Assembly (NCBI GenBank): GCA_947359465.1 | Contig: OX375879.1 | Location: forward strand, 123,412,486 to 123,476,485 | DNA: 64,000 nt | Source of the DNA: Metellina segmentata | Lineage: Eukaryota > Arthropoda > Arachnida > Araneae > Tetragnathidae | Direction: 5' to 3' | The notes under the pieces: generated by a model | What the model saw: the letters and a program-made list of their open reading frames with translations, nothing else | Databases searched by the model: none | What the model was told of the DNA's origin: nothing | Position numbers and translations under genes: made by a program | Shown here: positions 41,078-51,785 of the stretch, piece after piece | How positions within the stretch are numbered: the first letter of the stretch is position 1 | How the letters are laid out: the number at the start of each line of letters is the position of its first letter

Positions 41078-41805
41078 TAGGGATGCTACATCGACAGCAA
41101 ATCATCGATGTTCAAAATTAAAACATCGATGTTGATAATACATCGCCCATAAACCATCGATGTTTTTAAACATTGATGTTTTTTAACATCAGTGTATTTA
41201 AACTTTTTCCCCTCATTTCTTAAAACTGGCTTAGCAACCTCAAACATTTGTGTACGTCGGGAGGACTTAATTTGTCATTTGCCGTGTTTATTGATTTATA
41301 AGTAAGATTTTTTTTTAACTGGGGGGGGGGAAACAAAGTAAAAAAAATTAATAAGAACAATTAACAAATCTTTATTTTCAAATTGAATAAAATAAAGAAA
41401 ATAATATTTACAATTTGACATAGGTTCTACTGACTATAATGGTAATGGTAATTTTAGTTAACGTCGTACTAGAGCAACACAACGGGCTATTGACGACAGT
41501 CCGGAATCAGTCCCTTAAGGGAAAGATTCGAGGACAACACCTCGTAATTTTGAACCACGGTCAGATGACGAAGCAACACCTGAGCTGGCACCCCACTCTC
41601 CAAACTTCCACGCCAACCCAACGTGAGGACTTTCGGCCACGACAGATTTAAGGTGCACCAGCCGCCTCTACACCATACGTTTACAAACATCCATGCCCGC
41701 ACCCGGATTCGAACCAGGAACCTTCCGATCTAGAGGCTAACACCTTAACCACTATACCGGTTGGTCGGCTACTGACTATAAGTATAATTAGGTATAATTA
41801 GTAAT
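41078..41805. mobile_element. CATCGATG-type hAT-like MITE, interrupted by a SINE
   Basis: Starts TAGGGATGCTACATCGACAG, with four CATCGATG-like words before 41190. Internal blocks match 11.0-11.4 kb (AACCTCAAACATT, CATTTGCCGTGTTTATT, TTTTCAAATTGAATAA). SINE A 41440-41769 sits inside it, and the matching sequence resumes with ACTATAAGTATAATTAGGTA. The right terminus is missing. Confidence 0.75.
41440..41769 (-). repeat. SINE A full copy inside a MITE, exact duplication
   Basis: 330 bp, reverse orientation, with intact boxes (complements of GGTTCGAATCC and TAGTGGTTAAGG at 41700-41755). The exact 12-mer TACTGACTATAA flanks it at 41428-41439 and 41770-41781. The body is close to the copies at 43.6 and 47.3 kb, indicating a recently active subfamily. 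Confidence 0.94.
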
Positions 41806-42044
41806 GAGAAAGAGGGTCGAAATGCAACAGCACATTCCCGTGTGAATAGAGTGAAATTTTAAAAACAGAGTTCAACGTCTTTTACATCTACTAGTTCGCT
41901 TTCAACGAGGTGGCATACAGCGTCCAAAGCAACTATTTAGTTTCTACAGCCCGTACCATTGCGCCCATAAATTTATCGAAGTAGAAGTCTTTCGTCTCAG
42001 CCAGTTAGCCGTGGTTTTAGCAAACCCCCTCCGAATAGAAATTG

Positions 42045-42130
42045 GAACGTCGTAGCTCAGTGGCAATGCCCGCTGCTCTAGCAACCTAAGAGTTGTAGTC
42101 GGCGCAAGTTCGATTCCTGTTAGGAGCATT
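42045..42130 (+). repeat. tRNA-like sequence, probably a SINE head or tRNA relic
   Basis: An A box (TAGCTCAGTGG, 42053-42063) and B box (AGTTCGATTCC, 42107-42117) are correctly spaced. Acceptor and T stems do not pair, so it is not a working tRNA gene. The following 170 bp contain no block of SINE A or B. It may be the head of another SINE family. Confidence 0.45.
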
Positions 42131-43200
42131 CCTTCCTGGATGTATTTCTTCTGCGTTAGTAAAACCTGCATTGTATGTGTATGTCGATAACTTAAAATTC
42201 TATGTGTTGTGTCTGGTGCACCAAGGTTGTAACGCAGTGGGCCGAGTGTTGTGCCCATGAACACGACGACACAGCCTAAAGTACAATAAACTGAAGTTTA
42301 TTTCAATACAATACGTACAATCACGTGTATCCCTAGTTTGTGGACGTTGCAATCAGGGAAGAATGGGATCATCTTTCATTCAATCAATTCTCATCTTGCG
42401 GGCTCCAAAACGAGCGCCAACAGTTCTCTTTTTGTGTTGCCAAATTTCCCTGGTGAATGTCCAGTCACAGGGGCGGCGTCGTGCACCCTTAAAAACCATC
42501 TGGAGGTCGAAACCCCCCGATAGATGCCTAAGGTCAGTGGTGTTGGCCTCCGGTATCGAGCTGTTGTTATGGGGCGTTACGAGGCCAGATACGGCCCTTG
42601 CGCCATAAAATCAACCAACCGAATCGAAGTATTTTCTGAACATGAAACTCTCACCCCTACTGCTCACCCTTTTCAGATGGCATGTTTGACTTCATTTGTG
42701 CCAGAGGAGAGAGTGAGGAAGAGGCCACCTGTCCCTGCTAAAGTAACACATCGCGTGCTTTCTGTTCCAGTGCGCGTTCATCTCGAACTAGCGCAGAGCA
42801 GGACCATCGTTTAATGGAAAAGAAACGGCGATTCGATTAAAATGTAAATGAAATCGATTGAAGCTAGCAAAAACAGCGAATATTTTGAGCTTCTGGGCCG
42901 GGACGTATAAAGAGGGGTACCTCAGTATCCCTCCCCATTCGAAATGCTTTTGATGTTCCGATATTACAAAAAAAAAGGTTAGCTTAATCAATGTAAATCG
43001 GAGTTTCGAGAAACCCTTAAGTACCGAAAACCTAGGCAGGTTTGAAAAGAGTCAAAACTATCTGCAAACGAAACATCTAAATCGGCATTCCAGTTGATTC
43101 GATTTGTGTAAATCTAAGTTCCGTTCGTCACACAGATTAAAATTCGACGTTGCTGCGCAATATTCATTTAATATTCACGCAATATTCATTTAATATTACT
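42131..43200. other. Unassigned intronic sequence
   Basis: Overlapping short frames (42338-42814) show no domain. A 22-bp tandem duplication (CGCAATATTCATTTAATATT twice) lies at about 43157-43198, just left of the SINE hot spot. Confidence 0.4.
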
Positions 43201-43213
43201 TCCGATTGAAACG

Positions 43214-43547
43214 GCCGACGAACTGGTATAGTGGTTAAGGTGTTAGCCTCTAGATCGGAAGGTTCTTGGTTCGAATCCTGGTTCGGGCATGGATGTTTGT
43301 AAGCGTATGCTGAAGAGGCGGCTGATGCACATTAAATCTGTCGTGGCCGAAAGTCCTCACATTGGGTTGGCGTGGAAGTTTGGAGAGTGGTGTGCCAGCT
43401 CAGGTGTTGCTTCGTCATCTGACCGTGGTTCAAAATTACGAGGTGTTGTCCTCGGATCTCTTCGTTAAGGGACTGATCCCGGACCGTTGTCAATAGCCCA
43501 CTGTGTTGGTCTAGTACGACGTTAACAAAAATTACCATTACCATTTA
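43214..43547 (+). repeat. SINE A copy, hot spot insertion 1
   Basis: Complete forward copy from GCCGACGAACTGG to TTACCATTACCATTTA. CCGATTGAAACG flanks it at 43202-43213 and 43548-43559. It ends with two ACCATT tail repeats. Confidence 0.93.
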
Positions 43548-43561
43548 CCGATTGAAACGAT

Positions 43562-43894
43562 TAATTTTGGTAATTTTTTAGTTAACGTCGTACTAGAGCA
43601 ACACAACGGGCTATTGACGACGGTCCGGGATCAGTCCCTTAAGGGAAAGATCCGAGGACAACACCTCGTAATTTTGAACCACAGTCAGATGACGAAGCAA
43701 CACTTGAGCTGGCACCCCACTCTCCAAACTTCCACGCCAACCCAACGTGAGGACTTTCGGCCACGACAGATTTAAGGTGCACCAGCCGCCTCTACACCAT
43801 ACGATTACAAACATCCATGCCCGGACCCGGATTCGAACCAGGAACATTCCGATCTAGAGGCTAACACCTTAACCACTATACCGGTTGGTCGGCG
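43562..43894 (-). repeat. SINE A copy, hot spot insertion 2
   Basis: Complete reverse-oriented copy. CGATTGAAACGAT flanks it at 43549-43561 and 43895-43907, the same target used by the neighbour. A and B boxes are intact. Confidence 0.93.
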
Positions 43895-43907
43895 CGATTG
43901 AAACGAT

Positions 43908-43962
43908 AGTAATTATTTTAATTCACGTCGTACTCCAGCAACATAACGTGCTAGTGTCGACT
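43908..43962 (-). repeat. SINE 3' fragment, hot spot insertion 3
   Basis: Only about 55 bp of a SINE 3' end (block ATTCACGTCGTACTCCAGCA). The fourth copy of CCGATTGAAACG follows at 43963-43974, so it has its own duplication and was truncated at integration. Confidence 0.82.
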
Positions 43963-44009
43963 CCGATTGAAACGGCAAAGCGGAAGATTTTTGGCTACTA
44001 AAATTATGT

Positions 44010-44285
44010 CAATTATTAACGGATTAGCAAACCGGAGGGTTGCGAGTTCAAATACAACATAAGACAATTGAACTGGTGCACGTTCAATAAATCGTGGCCT
44101 CCAATGTCCTCACCTTGGTGTGGTGTGAAACTTTGGAGAGGGCCACTTCAGGTGTTGTCGTAAGACCATGGTTCAAAAGGACGTGGTGTTTTCCAGGATC
44201 CTTCCCTTTGTGATTGATCCCGGATAGTCGTCGATGACACGTTGTCCTGCTCCAGTATGACAGCAATTCAAATACCCACATGCCT
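44010..44285 (+). repeat. SINE B copy
   Basis: Contains GGATTAGCAAACCGGAGGG, a degraded B box (GAGTTCAAATAC), AATGTCCTCACCTTGGTGTG, CCATGGTTCAAAAGGACGTG and the 3' block CAGCAATTCAAATACCC. More diverged than the SINE A copies. Confidence 0.75.
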
Positions 44286-44309
44286 GACTCCGTGCCGATT
44301 TGTCTTGGG

Positions 44310-44492
44310 TAGGAATTTTAATTAACGTCGTACTGGATCAACACAACGGGCTATTGACGACGGTCCGGGATCAATCCCAAATGAAAAGATCCGAGGATAA
44401 CATCACGTCATTTTAAACCACGGTCAGATGACGAGGCAACCCCTGAGCTGGCACCCCTCTCTCCAAAGTCCATCCACGCCAACTTGAGGCCC
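44310..44492 (-). repeat. SINE, 5'-truncated
   Basis: 3' half in reverse orientation (AATTAACGTCGTACTGGATC, CGACGGTCCGGGATCAATCC, GATGACGAGGCAACCCCTGA). Closer to SINE B by its GAGGCAAC block. No duplication recognised. Confidence 0.75.
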
Positions 44493-44524
44493 GATTGCCT
44501 ACGAAGTGCCACCGAAACTAGTGA

Positions 44525-44941
44525 GTGACTGTGCTTTGCTCGTCTAGCCCCGCGTCTGTCACGGGGCACCTCCAGGGGAAGTCCATTAAAATCTCATCAT
44601 CGGAAAAGTGTATCATCGTCGACACTAGAGCGAGCACGAAAGCGCGACGGAAAATCTTCCACGCTCGGCCGACCCTCGCTGCCGAAGGTCTTTCCTTCTC
44701 GAGAGGGGCGCTTTTTAGAGCATGCGACGCGAGAGGGGTCGGAGCCCCCGGCGACGATCCGAGCGAAATGGAGGAAAGCGCTCCCTTATTGAAAAATCGT
44801 TACTCTTTTGAGCAAATAAGTGGGCTCGGTTCTCGGAGGAAGGTTTTCTGCAGATTAGGGGATGCACTTGGACGCGCAAAACCTCCTCGTGACGAGTTAA
44901 AGACCCCCCCCCCCCATTTGCGAGACGCTTATCGCGATTAG
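44525..44941 (+). other. G+C-rich repeat-free island with a 138-codon frame
   Basis: A plus-strand frame spans the island, but it has no recognisable domain and no splice sites that join it to another exon. The residues are mostly basic and Ser/Pro-rich. The island is about 54% G+C in a 38% intron. Sequences such as CTTATTGAAAAATCGTTACT and TTTGAGCAAATAAGTGGGC look non-coding. It could be an intronic enhancer, an unannotated exon or a fragment of an unknown element; I do not claim a gene. Confidence 0.3.
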
Positions 44942-45059
44942 AATCTTAACAAGATACTTTCGTTTTATCTGGAACTCGATGCCCGTTCGAAACCTTTACA
45001 GCGAAGAGAACGGTTACCTATTTTTTTAAGAAGTTTTTTCTTTCTTTCTTCCTCAACGT

Positions 45060-45335
45060 CTATCCTGCGTTGGTTCGGAAGTTTACGAATTCGAATCCAA
45101 CCAAAGATCGTCGAGTACAAATGGTGAGAGTGCACGTCAAATCCGTCTTGGCCTCCAATGTCCTCACGTTGGGTTGGTGTGGAAGTTTGGAGAGTGCCTA
45201 CTCGGGTCATCTGACCGCAGATCGAAATGACGTGGTGATGTTTTCGGGTCTTTCCCTTCGGGATGGGTCCAAAATCGTCGCCAATAGCCCGTTGTGGAAC
45301 TCCAGTGTGACGGTAATAGAAATACCTACCAACAC
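45060..45335 (+). repeat. SINE B copy
   Basis: B box GAATTCGAATCC (about 45087), body with AATGTCCTCACGTTGGGTTG, GGAAGTTTGGAGAGTGCC and GCCAATAGCCCGTTGTG, tail GAAATACCTACC. The head is truncated or diverged upstream of the B box. Confidence 0.78.
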
Positions 45336-45356
45336 CCGTTGGTTTTTAGGTTGGTT

Positions 45357-45440
45357 AAAGGGTATTTAATCTGCGTCGCACTGGAGCAACCCAACGGGCT
45401 ATTGACGACGGTCCGGGATCAAACACGAAACAAAAGATCA
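45357..45440 (-). repeat. SINE 3' fragment
   Basis: Block TAATCTGCGTCGCACTGGAG followed by CAACGGGCTATTGACGACGG and CCGGGATCAAACACG, reverse orientation, truncated. The adjacent SINE B ends 20 bp away. Confidence 0.75.
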
Positions 45441-45583
45441 AAGAACGTTTAAAGAGACGCGTGTCGTTTAATTAGGCACAAGAATTGAAATGGATCTAAA
45501 CTTTTAAAAGTTTTTCACTACGCAGTGTGCAATTAAGGTGGGTCAATTGCCTGTACCTGGTGTCATGTTTTCGAAAATAGATC

Positions 45584-45729
45584 TTAACCCTCCTAGGTGG
45601 TTATCTAGACGATCGGTGTTCTATCGGCACTCGCAAAACTGACTTGATTTCGATATAATCATCAAGAAATGAAAATATCTTCATCATTTCGAATTCAATC
45701 ATTATTACTAAAATGGCACGTAGGGTTAA
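45584..45729. mobile_element. Small piggyBac-like MITE (TTAA-bounded)
   Basis: Starts TTAACCCTCCTAGGTGG and ends GGCACGTAGGGTTAA, 146 bp, with TTAA at both ends and TTAACCCT inverted termini. The left part (GGTGGTTATCTAGACGATCGG) resembles the GAGTGGTTTCGGCGAGATA block at 57154. Confidence 0.6.
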
Positions 45730-46199
45730 CAACAATCCATTCCTTCCTCAGGTCCGGTATTTTTCTTTGAAATCTCTTGACAAAATAAATTAGGATGCGG
45801 GTCCAAAGTCTTGTCATTTTGACACGTGGGTGACGAATTGAAAGCAAACACGAATGTGAGTGGACACAGTTATGACATTTTTAGAGAAGTTGGCGTTTCC
45901 AAATAACGTTTTGTCATAGTATTGAGCAAAAGTGGAGTCAATCGGGTAGATACAGAGAACTATTCCAGCAAAAAGTTCCAAGTTGTCTTAAAGTGTTATG
46001 AATACTCTCCCCAAATCGTTGTATTTGTGATGCATTACTTTTCCCCCTAGATTGCTATATCGTCCCTCCCTGATAATTAAATGCGTACTTCATAACTTTC
46101 TCAAAGTGTAGGTTTAAGATCTACATTATGTCTCTCTATAAACGTTAATATATTTTTCTGTCTAACGTTTAGCGGTTTATTGAAGTTACGCTATTTATT

Positions 46200-46515
46200 T
46201 TTTAATGACTTAAGGGCTCCGCCCCCTGCTCGCTTATGCTCGCCAACCCCGGGGATTGCTACGCAATCCCATTTAGTTTCCTTCGCAAACCAACAGTCCT
46301 TTTACATATGCCATTTGGTTTGCTTCGCAAACCAACATTCCTTTCGCAGAGTGAAACTATTTGAATAATTTGTATTATCCTGATTTCACTTTACGGTCCA
46401 TGGCGTCACAGCGAGGGCTTCGCCAAGCTCGCTTACGCTCGCCGACCCCCGGGGATTGCTACGCAATCCCGTTTGGTTTACTTCGCTAACCAATATCTCT
46501 TTCGCAAGTGATTTC
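46200..46515 (+). repeat. Palindrome-rich repeat R4, copy 3 (two units)
   Basis: A chain of short hairpins. GGGATTGCTACGCAATCCC is a perfect 8-bp stem with a 3-base loop and occurs twice (about 46251 and 46451). TTGGTTTGCTTCGCAAACCAA, at about 46315, is another perfect stem with loop TTC. GCTCCGCCCC, GGGCTTCGCC and the GCTCGCTTACGCTCGCC block add further partial stems. Two units lie about 200 bp apart. No coding frame. Shared blocks occur at 21.6, 28.7 and 52.3 kb. Confidence 0.75.
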
Positions 46516-46539
46516 ACTTTATTTTACTTTAACACTTAA

Positions 46540-46735
46540 TGCACCCTAAACTAATAGCCGCATGAGTAAAAAAACTTCTGCACCTTGTTCCCTGTACAAT
46601 TTTAAGTAAACCGTGTTAATCTCCAAACTTGACGATCTGTACTTTGTACTTTCTCGGTAAACCGTCTGAGAACAGAGGGAAAAAAGCGAGCCTTTTTCCT
46701 CGCCAAATAAAAAGAAATTGTTTTTACGGCAATTG
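46540..46735 (+). repeat. Dispersed repeat R3, copy 2
   Basis: Blocks CCCTAAACTAATAGCCGCAT, TTTCTCGGTAAACCGTCTGA and AAAAAAGCGAGCC in the same order as at 30.7 and 47.8 kb. It continues directly from repeat R4, suggesting both are parts of one element. Confidence 0.65.
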
Positions 46736-47268
46736 TTGCTACGATAAATTTAATATATAACTTGCAAACACGATAATAAAAAATACACCCCCATTATGTG
46801 CTCCGCGAAATAAAAAATACGAAATTTGTGTCATCAACTTTTGATTGCATCGAATTTATTTATGAACCAATTTTAAAAATAATTGTACCGTAAGAGTACA
46901 TTCTGAGGTATATTGCGCTACTTTCAAAATTAAAAACTAATTGTAATACGATATAGATATGACAGTTTTAGTTTTGTATCGGAAATTACGATCTGAAAGT
47001 TCCGAAAATTGTATGACCAACTTTTAATTGCATCGATTTTATTTATTAACCAATTTGAAAAATAACTGTACCACAAGAAAAAGTGTAATGTAATGTGTAT
47101 TCAGTGATGTTCTCAAATTAAAAAAAATAATGTTTTTTGCTATAATTAAACGGTTTTAACAAAAAGTAGCAAAAAAATATCCAAAGATTCCAAATATTGT
47201 ATGACCCACTTTTCATCGCATCCAATTTAATTATTAACCGATTTCAAAAATAATAGTACCGTAAGAAA

Positions 47269-47600
47269 TGGTAATGGTAATTTTAGTTAACGTCGTACTA
47301 GAGCAACACAACGGGCTATTGACGACGGTCCGGGATCAGTCCCTTAAGGGAAAGATCCGAGGACAACACCTCGTAATTTTGAACCACGGTCAGATGACGA
47401 AGCAACACCTGAACTGGCACCCCACTCTCCAAACTTCCACGCCAACCCAACGTGAAGACTTTCGGCCACGACAGATTTAAGGTGCACCAGCCGCTTCTAC
47501 ACCATACGTTTACAAACATCCATGCCCGGACCCGGATTCGAACCAGGAACCTTCCGATCTCGAGGCTAACACCTTAACCACTATACCGGTTAGTCGGCAC
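47269..47600 (-). repeat. SINE A full copy
   Basis: Reverse orientation, complete, 332 bp, with CCGTAAGAAA at 47259-47268 and 47601-47610. Very similar to the copies at 41440 and 43562. The target is in an anonymous AT-rich region that itself shows repeated phrases (ATTGTATGACC, ATAATAGTACCGTAAGA). Confidence 0.92.
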
Positions 47601-47665
47601 CCGTAAGAAAGAGTACATTCTGAGGTACACTGCGATATTTTAAAAATTAAAAACTAATAGTAATA

Positions 47666-47667
<2 letters not shown>

Positions 47668-47699
<32 letters not shown>
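47668..47699. repeat. (TA)n microsatellite
   Basis: About 16 AT units uninterrupted. Confidence 0.9.
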
Positions 47700-47702
<3 letters not shown>

Positions 47703-47825
47703 CGGCAGTTTTAAAAAAAAGTAACAAAAATGTCCCGATTTTTCCCGAATTTCAAAAAAATATTATCAAGAACCAAATTGAAATATAAAAAAAAAACCTC
47801 GACGAACTGCAAAAATTTACGTTGA

Positions 47826-48105
47826 GAGGTACTCTTAAAAAAACTCACTGCTGAAGACTGAAAATTTGTATGTGTTTTGCTCACTCGCGGAAGAAATTTC
47901 GCTTCTTCAATTTTGACGCTTAATAAACCCTAAACTAATAGCCGCATCGAAAAAAAATCTTAATTATTGTCCAGGGAATACAATGAAGAACAAACCATGT
48001 TAATTTTGTTTTTTCCGGATTAGTACTTTCTCGGGAAACCGTCTAAGAATCGAGCTAAACAACACAGTTTTCAATCCTGCGGCGGCGGCGGTAACTTTTT
48101 TTAAT
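47826..48105 (+). repeat. Dispersed repeat R3, copy 3
   Basis: Blocks AAGACTGAAAATTTGTATGT, TTTTGCTCACTCGCGGAAG, CCCTAAACTAATAGCCGCAT, CGGGAAACCGTCTAAGAATC and CGGCGGCGGCGG. Best match is 30.7 kb. Confidence 0.7.
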
Positions 48106-48259
48106 ATAGAGAGAAACGTTGGCTATGTATTCCCCAGCATTAGAAGGTTTTTGGTAAATTGCTCTTGGGATTTTACGTAAATTCGTATGGAAAGATGCAA
48201 TGTTTCGTTTTTCTGTTCCCATTAAAGGAAAATTTAATCTGTAACTCTTCAATGCTCAA

Positions 48260-48440
48260 ACTCTTATCTATAAGCAGAGTTGGCGTCTGTCTGTTCTCTA
48301 TACAAATCTGCACCGTTTGACCAATCCACACCGACTTTGATGCATATATACTTTGGAACTCTACGGGAACGATAGGCTAACGGTTAACAACCTTTCAATT
48401 GTATTTGTCCCAAATGTACAGACGGGGTAAAAAAAAAAGC
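48260..48440 (+). mobile_element. Helitron-like 5' region, fragment
   Basis: TCTATAAGCAGAGTTGGCG, then GTCTGTCTGTTCTCTATAC and CACCGTTTGACCAATCCACA, followed by GACTTTGATGCATATATAC. This is the usual order of an arthropod Helitron start (short TC-start, GTCTGTC, 'CACCGTTTGACC' phrase). No matching 3' end in the same orientation follows, so it may be a fragment. Confidence 0.35.
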
Positions 48441-48885
48441 GAAATCGCCATAAAAATAACATTGAGTATAAAACGATTGCTATACGCAGATCAGATTATT
48501 TTGCCAGTGTGGAACGGAAATCAAGTTTTCTAAAATTGTTTCACCAGTATATTGCTCGATTTGACATTAACATCTTTTTCTAAAACAAATTGAATTATAA
48601 TATTTATGTTTGAATTGATTTATATTTCTTCCCTTGATATAAATAATACATAAATATCTGATTAATGAAGAAACAATACTTAAAATATTTAATTTTACGT
48701 AACTTTTTGTAATGGGACACGAAAGCCCAAACGAAAAAACTCAGTAATCATAAAAGCGTAATTTTGCTACTCGGTACCTGGCAACGCTGGAATTAATGTT
48801 TTAAATTTGATTTAGAATTCTGCGTTCGCTTATTTGTGTCGACAGCGAGATGCTGCGGTCCTATTTGAAGATTTTCAAGTAATAT

Positions 48886-49330
48886 AAACTAGCAAAATGA
48901 ACCGATCGTACTCTGGTTGAATTGGCTAACTCTAGGTTGAAGAAATGATAAATATATAACTTACGCGTTTTTCGTAGTAAAAAAATAACATTTAACAGTT
49001 TTCTACATCTTTATGATTTCTACAATATACTTTGCACAGAAATCCTACACATGCACATCCATCCGTAATACATTTTACATACATCGCACCTTTGCTGTAT
49101 GACAAAGCTATAAAATGACCAAAGGTGATACTAGGTTACTACTGCAAAAGACGATTTTTGAAGGGATTCGGAATTATCTTTCTAAAATTATTATGCTCCA
49201 TTCATAAAAATAACAAATCTACGATGAGTGTTCTCGTAATCATACTCAACAAAACATTATTTTAATTGGACACTCTTAAATCAGGCATGCGACATTGTCG
49301 AATTTGGCCATCTCTAAGGGAAGGACGATC
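48886..49330 (-). mobile_element. Helitron 3' end, copy 2
   Basis: Read on the minus strand it ends with a CCAGAGTACGATCGG hairpin region and TTTTGCTAGT, matching 35120-35146. Homology to copy 1 runs through AGCTTTGTCATACAGCAAAG and TTTGTTATTTT-type blocks up to a shared stop position (about 49260). A 72-codon frame at 49262-49480 ends exactly there and may be the C terminus of a protein of the element; I do not recognise it. Confidence 0.75.
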
Positions 49331-49480
49331 AATTAATTTGATAAGGTATATGTCACTGTGGTTTTTAACGCGAATGCATTTTTCTTGAAAACTACATTTT
49401 GTGGCAAATTTAATAACAAACGAACTTGTTTTAATATTGAATGTCTTCAGTTCAGAAGTACAAGGGTAGCCTGTTACCAT

Positions 49481-50293
49481 TTAAAAAATGGTAAATTGAT
49501 TCGACATAGATTTTTTTAAGAAAATCATAGTCCCCAATAAACTTTTAACATATATAATAAGTTGTTTAAATATATATTCAACTCGTAAAATAATCCATCT
49601 TGACCTCCGGTCATTATCACAAAGAATGTTTTAATATTTCAAAAGTTCTAGTTCGGAATTTTTATTCTGACTTACCTGACACTTTCAATTAATGTAAACT
49701 CAAACCAAAAATTTTGAAAAAAAAATTTTTTTAAGTGGTTTTTGGTTTATTGGATAAAACGATGCATCAGATATTTAAGAACAAATGGACAAAATTTCAG
49801 AGTCGAAGGAAATTGCTACCAGCTGCTTTTTAACTTTTATTTGACCTTCCAACTGCATAATCGACTGCCAACCATTTGCTTCGGTTTCCATGAAAACCTC
49901 CATTTATGCAACATTATATCATAGTGTATCTAACAATGTTTATTTCAAACATTTTAATTACCCCTAAGTGTAGACTCCTGGTTTTTCTACAATCGGCGAA
50001 AGCTAAATGACAAACTCCAAGTCCTCATGTAAAACATGTGGTGATGCCATTGAAGAAACACATGGAAAAAATAGCGCTAAAGTTCGTCGCATGGGTATCA
50101 CTACAAAAAAGGCTCATTTACAGAAGAAAAAAAAAACTGCAGAAAAAAAGGTGTGGTTTATACAGGGGTGGTTAATTTAAAATAGTACTGTTCCAATAAA
50201 ATATTTTTTCTTCAGTTCATTAAACAATAAATGTTTCGTTTTTCAGTGAATTATCACAAATCACTCAGTTGTCATCAGAGGTAAAACTGGCTT

Positions 50294-50335
<42 letters not shown>

Positions 50336-51785
50336 TTTACGGTAAAAACTCTTGTTTTGATAAGAGTATTAATGTAAGAGAAATTAATAAAAAAAATAAT
50401 ACTTGCTAAAAATAAGTTGATTTTGTTAACTTCTGTTGTATTTTGTACTAAAATGCGATTATCTCAAAATCAGTTTTTTGCAATTTTGCCAAAGTTTAAA
50501 GTGCTAAGGCTTTTTTATATATGCACTTAGAGAGTTAAACTGTTTACCTTTTTTAGGTCTTGAATAACTGTTTAACAGACACAGCGAGCGCTTTTTTTAA
50601 TAAATAGGTCAGAAAAATTTATAAAAGTTAATAAACATAAAACATTGGAAATGTTTATAGAAATTTAATGTGTAATGAGTAAAGTATTTTTTTTGTGAAA
50701 ACTCGTAAATACATTTTAGAAAAACTGTCCCTAGGTCTTTTGCATATACTATAACGATATTGCAAAAATTTATTTCATACAAAAATATTTAAAATGGACA
50801 GAGGAGTAGGGTTTATAAAAAGTGTGTATTTCGGTTTAAAAAATGTATTAAAATCGTAATATAAAATATAATTGAGTGTAAAAACTAATTTTTTTATTGA
50901 TTATTGATTTAAAATATGTGCTTAATTATCACTAAAAAAATTGGATACGTAAAATGAATAATAAGAATTTTTGGTTTTTCCTTACGGGTCTTCCTTAAAT
51001 ACTTAGTGGTGTTGTGTGATGAGAACGAAATGCAATTTATAGTAAAATAATAAATATTTAAAACAGCGAAATAAAACAAAATAAAAGTGGTCGGGGAAAA
51101 AAGTTATTTTAAAGATATTCGTAATTTTTTTTTAATCTCTTGCGCACATTTTATCGCACAGTTGCCACAACTTACAACTAAAAGTGCACAAAATTTAGAA
51201 ATACGAAATTAATTCAGAGCGATAGAAACAAAAATATCACTGCACGTGAACAACCAACACGCGTTTCCGTTCCGTTCCATTTGAAAGATAACGTCTGTCC
51301 CAAATGTTCAGAAATAATTTATATTTCTTAAAGAACAAAAATACTAATCAAAATAAATATAGTATGAGAGTTGTAATTACATTAAAAAAAATTTTGGGAA
51401 AAATTATTTCTTTTCCAACAGTAGGAGAACGGTGGGTAAAAGTACGCTGGCGGTTAAGAATACGCAGGGACATTTCACCTTGTTGGCAATACTGCAGAGA
51501 ATCGCCATTGTGACGTTTTAGTTCTGCTGCTAATGTGTTAGATTACAATTTATCACCATCGATTTACTACACTTCGTTTTCAATTTACAAGGTAAAATTC
51601 AATTTTCTTACTTTTCTATGTAATTTTTCGATCATATAACACAAGTGTTTGTCCTTATATGGAGTGAAATAATTTTTATAAACTTATTTCAGATTAAAGC
51701 ATAAGTCATAAGCTACAAAAGTTGGTGTAGCTAGAGTTTATCTTTCTGTGACATGCTGCCATTTAGCATCGGTTTAGTCAAGCGC
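49481..51785. other. AT-rich intronic sequence without recognised features
   Basis: More than 70% A+T. An (AT)n tract of about 36 bases lies at 50297-50332. Frames are short and motif-free. No TIR, SINE or LINE block was seen. Confidence 0.5.

Noticed and set aside
41487..41702. Repeated frames such as SLESGVPAQVLLRHLTVVQN at 41.5, 43.6 and 47.3 kb, and VMVILVNVV-type frames on the other strand
   Set aside because: They are translations of the SINE A body, recurring wherever a SINE A copy lies. They would create false gene families if annotated as proteins.
42045..42130. A possible functional tRNA gene
   Set aside because: A and B boxes are present, but acceptor and T-arm stems do not pair and no terminator T-run follows at the right distance.
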